This document shows positions 6,634 through 11,068 of a stretch of DNA of 11,068 nucleotides, piece after piece. The notes beneath the pieces are model-generated. The model did not search any database and was not told where the DNA came from. It saw only the letters and a program-made list of their open reading frames with translations. The position numbers and the translations under genes are program-made. Each line of letters opens with the position of its first letter. The first letter of the stretch is position 1. This stretch comes from Tagaea sp. (lineage in GTDB: Bacteria > Pseudomonadota > Alphaproteobacteria > CACIAM-22H2), in assembly GCA_023653245.1 (NCBI GenBank), contig JAMNXK010000030.1, positions 1 through 11,068 of the forward strand, written 5' to 3'.

Positions 6634-6634
<1 letters not shown>
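6143..6634 (-). CDS. DUF2948 family protein of unknown function
   Basis: 163 residues. I recognise the alphaproteobacterial DUF2948 family: LKLKATDAEDFRIIAACLQD (7-26), DALIPVGDM (26-34), FVLVANRFRWE (43-53), SYERVNCGIHFHGVDGVRRK (82-101), and a C-terminal LELLTIEA...IVMVFAGEAAVRLE (112-137) ending in an ISCVMQDIGEPWPTQWRP block. No membrane segment, signal peptide or catalytic motif is visible, and the biochemical role is unknown. The ATG at 6634 overlaps the murA TGA by one base (TGATG), so it is very likely translated by coupling to murA. The stop at 6143 is followed by a 67-bp gap containing the hisG promoter and the palindrome. The name rests on recall of the family without a search. Confidence 0.85.
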
Positions 6635-7923
<1,289 letters not shown>

Positions 7924-8002
7924 TGTCCTCGCCGCCGATTTCGGACCTGTTTACCGCGCCGGCTTGTCGAAATCCAGACCGCTTTGCGGCATTTGAAGGG
8001 CG

Positions 8003-8563
8003 TCAGAACCCCGCACCCGGTTGGGAAAGATAGGTTTTCTCGGCCTCGGTCGAGTCGCGCCCGAGAATCGCGTTGCGATGGGGAAAGCGCCCGAAGCGCG
8101 CGATCACGTCGCGATGCTTGTCGGCGTAGTCCACGATCCGCGCCTTCCACGGCGCCTCGGGAAGGGCGCGCATCAATGCGCACGCCTCGTCTTGCGCGGC
8201 CAAGTCTTCGGCGTGCTCGAAGGGCAGATAGACGAAAAACCGTTCGAGCCCGCCCAGCGCGCGGTCGAAGCCCTTGGCGATGGTGGTACGCGCGGCTTTC
8301 AGCGCCGCCGCGTCGCACGCGAAGGCCGCGGGCGCGCCGCGATGGAGATTGCGCGGCGCTTGATCGAGCAGAAGGATCAAAGCGAGCGAGCCTTCCTCGG
8401 TGTCGAGCCACGAATCGAGCTCGCCCTTGGCCGCGCGCGCGGCGAGCGGACCCAGAGTCGCGTGGCATGCCGCGTCGAACTCGGCGTTTTTCTCGAACCA
8501 CGCGGCGCGCATGGCGCCGGGCTCGGCGCCGAACCAGAATTCGAGCACGGCGCGGATGGACAT
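8003..8563 (-). CDS. DUF924 family protein
   Basis: 186 residues from the ATG at 8563. DUF924 blocks are clear: VLEFWFG (6-12), WFEKNAEFD (22-30), LALILLLDQAPRNLHRG (60-76) with AFACD (80-84), FVYLPFEHAEDLAAQ (110-124), and FGRFPHRNAILGRDSTEAE (157-175) at the end. The family is an all-helical, TPR-like fold found widely in proteobacteria and eukaryotes. No enzymatic role is established, although the repeated conserved His/Asp/Arg motifs hint at a binding or active site. The ATG at 8563 is preceded by GGAG with 7-nt spacing (CAGGAGACCGACATG), and homology starts right there. The same frame is open for 43 more codons upstream to an ATG at 8692, so a 229-residue product is also possible. Confidence 0.87.
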   Translation of the reverse strand: MSIRAVLEFWFGAEPGAMRAAWFEKNAEFDAACHATLGPLAARAAKGELDSWLDTEEGSLALILLLDQAPRNLHRGAPAAFACDAAALKAARTTIAKGFDRALGGLERFFVYLPFEHAEDLAAQDEACALMRALPEAPWKARIVDYADKHRDVIARFGRFPHRNAILGRDSTEAEKTYLSQPGAGF

Positions 8564-8692
8564 GTCGGTCTCCTGCGCGGCGCGGCCGCGCGCCTGGGCT
8601 TTGCGTTTCTTGAGATTGGCGCGCAAGGCGTCGGACTCGCGCGCCTTGCGCTTGGCTTCCTCGGCGAGCGCGTGGTCGCCTTTCTTGCTCAT
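8564..8692 (-). other. 43-codon basic leader in frame with the DUF924 gene
   Basis: An ATG at 8692 overlaps the MFS gene stop by 4 nt (ATGA) and reads 43 codons straight into DUF924 with no stop. The peptide begins MSKKGDHALAEEAKRKARES and ends with LRANLKKRKAQARGR and AAQETD. It is strongly charged, lysine/arginine-rich and probably helical. It looks like the small stand-alone basic proteins with an LxxNLxRRKAQAR-type motif that I recall from alphaproteobacteria, not like part of DUF924. Either it is an N-terminal extension, or a small gene that lost its stop, with the strong internal ribosome site still giving a separate DUF924 product. Confidence 0.5.
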
Positions 8693-9897
8693 TTCGGCGT
8701 GCCCCAGCGATTGATCGCGAACGCCGTGAACGCGCACACCGCGATCACCGCGCACATCGGGGCGGGCGTGCCGTCGGCGAACGCGCCGGCGAGCGCGCTG
8801 GTCACCGCACCCAGGCCGAATTGGATGGCACCGGCCAGCGCCGAAGCCGCACCCGCGATATGCGGGAACGGCGCCAAGGCGGCGGCCGTCGAATTCGCGC
8901 CGATGAAGCCGAGCGTGGCGATGAACAGGAAGATCGCCGCCACCAGGCCCCACAACCCGCCCAAGCCGCTGGCACCGACAGCGAACACCACCAGGCCCAG
9001 AATCGCCGCCGCCGCGAAGGCCCGGCGCAGGATCCGATCCACGCCGATGCGCGCCACGTTGCGCGCGTTGAACGCGCTCGCCGCCATCATGCCGAGCACG
9101 TTGACGCCGAACAGGAAGCCGTAGAGCTCCGGCTTCACCCCGAAAATCCCGATATAGACGAAGGGCGTGCCGGCGATATAGGCGAACATCGCCGCGAACA
9201 TGAACGCGCCCGCGAAGGAATAGGCGAGGAAGCGCCGGTCGCGCGCGATCTCGGCGTAGGACGCGGCGATCGAACGCCAATGCGCCGAGCGGCGCTTGTC
9301 GGTCGGGTGCGTCTCGGGCAGGCGGAACAGGAACCACAGCACCGTCAGCGCGAAGACGCCCAGCGCCAGGAAAATCGCGCGCCAGCCGAAATGGAGATCG
9401 ACGACCCCGCCGAGCAGCGGGGCGAGCATGGGAGCCGCCCCCATCACCAGCATCATCATCGAGAACATCGCCGCCGAGCGCTCGCGGTCGAACACGTCGC
9501 GCACCATCGCGCGCGCCAGCACCGGCGCCGCACTCGATCCCAGCGCCTGGAGGAAGCGCATGACGATGAGCGTGTCGTTGTCCGGTGCGGCGGCCGCGCC
9601 GACGCAGGCGGCCACGAAAACGACGATGCCGATCGCCGTCGGCCAGCGCCGCCCGTAGCGGTCGCCGATCGGGCCCCAGAAAAGCTGTCCGATGCCGAAG
9701 CCGAGGAAATAGGCGCCGAGCGTGAGCTGGATTTCGTGCTCGGCGGCGGCGAAGTCGCGCCCGATCGCCGGCAGGGCGGGCAGATACATGTCGATGGCCA
9801 TCGGCGCGAAGGCCATCAAGCCCGCGAGCACGAACACGAAAACCCGATCGCCCGGCCAATTCGCGGGCCGGGTTCCGCCTTGCAAAGAAGCGAACAT
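8689..9897 (-). CDS. Bcr/CflA family MFS drug-resistance transporter
   Basis: 402 residues with about 12 hydrophobic spans, the usual Bcr/CflA size. Diagnostic motifs are AIDMYLPALPAI (34-45) in the first helix, the MFS motif A GPIGDRYGRRWP (75-86), a VMRFLQALGSS segment in helix 4, and AMVRDVFDRERSAAMFSM followed by a GAAPMLAPLLGG block in helix 5. The family exports drugs such as bicyclomycin or chloramphenicol, or small metabolites such as cysteine and cystine-related compounds in some members, across the inner membrane by proton antiport. The substrate cannot be told from sequence. The ATG at 9897 lies 22 nt after the metallo-hydrolase stop, suggesting cotranscription, which makes a sulfur-compound substrate worth considering. 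The stop overlaps the ATG of the basic leader by 4 nt. Confidence 0.93.
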   Translation of the reverse strand: MFASLQGGTRPANWPGDRVFVFVLAGLMAFAPMAIDMYLPALPAIGRDFAAAEHEIQLTLGAYFLGFGIGQLFWGPIGDRYGRRWPTAIGIVVFVAACVGAAAAPDNDTLIVMRFLQALGSSAAPVLARAMVRDVFDRERSAAMFSMMMLVMGAAPMLAPLLGGVVDLHFGWRAIFLALGVFALTVLWFLFRLPETHPTDKRRSAHWRSIAASYAEIARDRRFLAYSFAGAFMFAAMFAYIAGTPFVYIGIFGVKPELYGFLFGVNVLGMMAASAFNARNVARIGVDRILRRAFAAAAILGLVVFAVGASGLGGLWGLVAAIFLFIATLGFIGANSTAAALAPFPHIAGAASALAGAIQFGLGAVTSALAGAFADGTPAPMCAVIAVCAFTAFAINRWGTPK

Positions 9898-9919
9898 GGG
9901 GGCCTGTGTAGGCGCGCGG

Positions 9920-10792
9920 CTAGATCGCGTCGAGCGGGATTTTGAGGTAGCGCACGCCGTTGGCCGCCGCCGGCGGCAATTCGCCCGCGCGGATGTTCAC
10001 TTGGATCGAGGGCAGCAGCAGCGTCGGCACGGGCAAAGTCTTGTCGCGCGCCTCGCGCATCGCCACGTACGCGTCCTCGCCGATCCCGTCCTTGACGTGG
10101 ATGTTCGCCGCGCGCTGCTCGGCCACCGTGGTTCGCCAGCGCATCTCCCGGCCTTCCGGCGGATAATCGTGGCAGACATAAAGAAGCGTCTCGCCCGGCA
10201 GCGCGAGCACGCGGCGGATCGAACGATAGAGCGTACGCGCCGAGCCGCCGGGGAAGTCGCAGCGCGCCGTGCCCAGATCGGGCATGAACAGCGTGTCGCC
10301 CAGGAACACATGTTTGGCGCCGCTCGCCCCTTCGACCAGCAGCATCTTGCACGCGGGCGTGTGGCCCGGCGTGTTCCACACCGTCAGCGTCAGGCCGCCG
10401 ATCGCCAGCGTGTCGCCGTCGCGCAGCAGCCGGTCGAATTGCCGCCCGTCGGCCGCGAAGTCCGGGCCGAGATCGAAGATCTTGCCCCAAGTCGCCTGCA
10501 CGCCGGCGATGTGCGAGCCGATCGCGGTCTTGGCGCCGAACTTCGCTTTGAGCCACGGGGCCGCCGACAGGTGATCGGCATGGGCGTGGGTTTCGATCAC
10601 CCAGTCGAGCGCGCAATCGCCGACCAGCGCGGCGAGTTTCTCGGCCGACGCGGTCGAAATGCGTCCCGACTTCCAATCGTAGTCGAGCACCGGATCGATC
10701 GCGATCGCACGCTTGGCCGCGCGGTCGGCGACGATATAGCTCAGCGTTCCGGTGATCGGATCGAAGACGGCCGAGATGTCGGGTTCCGGCAT
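9920..10792 (-). CDS. MBL-fold metallo-hydrolase, persulfide dioxygenase-like (Blh/ETHE1 group)
   Basis: 290 residues. The metal-binding pattern of the metallo-beta-lactamase fold is complete: H69, H71, D73 and H74 in THAHADHLSAAPW, H144 in TPGHTPACKM, D166 in FLGDTLFMPDLG, and H208 in YVCHDYPPEGR. The opening SAVFDPITGTLSYIVAD and the TARCDFPGGSARTLYRSI block resemble Blh of the BigR regulon and ETHE1-type persulfide dioxygenases, which oxidise glutathione persulfide to sulfite with iron. The ATG at 10792 has AAGGG 6 nt upstream. The longer open frame beyond it runs antisense through the rhodanese gene and is rejected. The gene is divergent from the rhodanese gene, a common partner of persulfide dioxygenases. 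Glyoxalase II-like thioesterase activity is the main alternative. Confidence 0.88.
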   Translation of the reverse strand: MPEPDISAVFDPITGTLSYIVADRAAKRAIAIDPVLDYDWKSGRISTASAEKLAALVGDCALDWVIETHAHADHLSAAPWLKAKFGAKTAIGSHIAGVQATWGKIFDLGPDFAADGRQFDRLLRDGDTLAIGGLTLTVWNTPGHTPACKMLLVEGASGAKHVFLGDTLFMPDLGTARCDFPGGSARTLYRSIRRVLALPGETLLYVCHDYPPEGREMRWRTTVAEQRAANIHVKDGIGEDAYVAMREARDKTLPVPTLLLPSIQVNIRAGELPPAAANGVRYLKIPLDAI

Positions 10793-10801
10793 GGGGCGCC
10801 C

Positions 10802-10830
10802 TTGAACTTTAGAGTTCTCTAATATATATC
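10802..10830 (+). promoter_or_regulatory. Candidate promoter of the rhodanese gene
   Basis: TTGAAC (10802-10807, 4/6 to the -35 consensus) is followed by 17 bp and TATATC (10825-10830, 4/6 to the -10), in the only markedly AT-rich stretch of the window. A strong ribosome site AAGGAGAG (10838-10845) follows, 5 nt before the ATG at 10851. The 14-bp inverted repeat fills most of the spacer, which would place a bound repressor over the polymerase site. Confidence 0.5.
10809..10822. promoter_or_regulatory. Inverted repeat, candidate operator of the divergent sulfur genes
   Basis: TTAGAG-TT-CTCTAA is a perfect 6-bp inverted repeat with a 2-bp centre. A second, offset repeat GAAC-N6-GTTC lies at 10804-10817. 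Both sit in the 58-bp region between two divergent genes. Persulfide dioxygenase and rhodanese genes are known in other bacteria to be repressed by persulfide-sensing ArsR-family proteins (BigR, SqrR). Whether this repeat matches their sites cannot be decided here, and no regulator gene is in view. Confidence 0.45.
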
Positions 10831-10851
10831 CTGGGCGAAGGAGAGCCGCAA
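10823..10851 (-). promoter_or_regulatory. Weak candidate promoter of the metallo-hydrolase gene
   Basis: On the minus strand TTGCGG (10851 to 10846) is followed by 17 bp and TATATA (10828 to 10823). Transcription would start inside the inverted repeat at 10809-10822, so one repressor could control both directions. The -35 matches only in its TTG, so this is a tentative call. Confidence 0.25.
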
Positions 10852-11068
10852 TGACCGATGCCTTGCGCGAGACCGATGCCGCCACCGTGAAATCCTGGCT
10901 CGACCGGGGCGAATGCGTCCTGATCGACGTGCGCGAAGCCGGCGAGCACGCGCGCGAAAACATCGCCGGCGCCAAGCTGGTTCCGCTCTCGTCTTTCGAC
11001 CCGGCGAAATTGCCGGCGACCGGCGGCAAGCGCCTGGTCGTGCATTGCCTGTCGGGCAGCCGCTCGGC
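10851..11068 (+). CDS. Rhodanese-like domain protein, N-terminal part (cut by window end)
   Basis: The ATG at 10851 follows AAGGAGAG by 5 nt, and 72 codons are visible before the window ends. The single rhodanese domain shows CVLIDVREAGEHARENIAGA (22-41) and the active-site loop HCLSGSRS, with the persulfide-carrying cysteine C66 (pattern CxxGxR). Rhodaneses move sulfane sulfur between donors and acceptors such as glutathione or cyanide. Divergence from a persulfide dioxygenase-like gene suggests a role in sulfide or persulfide detoxification. What lies after residue 72 cannot be seen; in related loci this can be a single-domain protein or a membrane-anchored one with a further domain. Confidence 0.88.
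   Translation, partial: MTDALRETDAATVKSWLDRGECVLIDVREAGEHARENIAGAKLVPLSSFDPAKLPATGGKRLVVHCLSGSRS

Noticed and set aside
8693..9859. Upstream continuation of the DUF924 frame through the MFS gene
   Set aside because: It is an arginine-rich out-of-frame reading of the exporter; only the part from the ATG at 8692 onward is plausible.

Overview
The window is about 11 kb of GC-rich, gene-dense chromosome. Protein similarity as I recognise it, and the gene order murA / DUF2948 / hisG / hisD / UPF0262 / low-molecular-weight phosphatase / infA / maf / RNase E/G / yacG, point to an alphaproteobacterium, probably of a Rhodospirillales-like group. That placement is inference from family resemblance; no marker rRNA is present.

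Layout. The left edge (1-225, + strand) is the last 74 codons of an N-acetylglucosamine-6-phosphate deacetylase (nagA). It converges on a complete tRNA-Phe(GAA) (281-356, - strand), which has a near-consensus promoter of its own. From 405 to 10792 every gene is on the minus strand. Read in transcription order from the right these are: a persulfide-dioxygenase-like metallo-hydrolase, a Bcr/CflA MFS exporter, a DUF924 protein with an odd in-frame 43-codon leader, murA, a DUF2948 protein, hisG, hisD, a UPF0262 protein, a low-molecular-weight phosphatase, infA, maf, a short RNase E/G, yacG and a two-domain TfoX-like protein. At the right edge a rhodanese gene starts on the + strand, divergent from the metallo-hydrolase, and runs out of the window.

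How the genes fit together. murA (peptidoglycan precursor), hisG/hisD (first and last steps of histidine synthesis), infA (translation initiation), maf (nucleotide pyrophosphatase), RNase E/G (RNA processing) and yacG (gyrase inhibitor) are housekeeping genes packed with 1-11 nt overlaps or short gaps. maf-RNase-yacG-tfoX form an unbroken chain of 4-nt start/stop overlaps. The rhodanese/metallo-hydrolase pair at the right edge resembles sulfide or persulfide detoxification modules. It shares a short AT-rich divergent control region containing a 14-bp inverted repeat.

I see no mobile element, CRISPR array, phage gene or defence system, and no intergenic stretch over 300 bp without a gene. The best candidates for something new are small: a perfect 20-bp palindrome centred on a strong hisG promoter, the palindrome in the divergent sulfur promoter, an RNase E/G that ends just before its zinc link and overlaps a zinc-finger gene, and the DUF924 leader.
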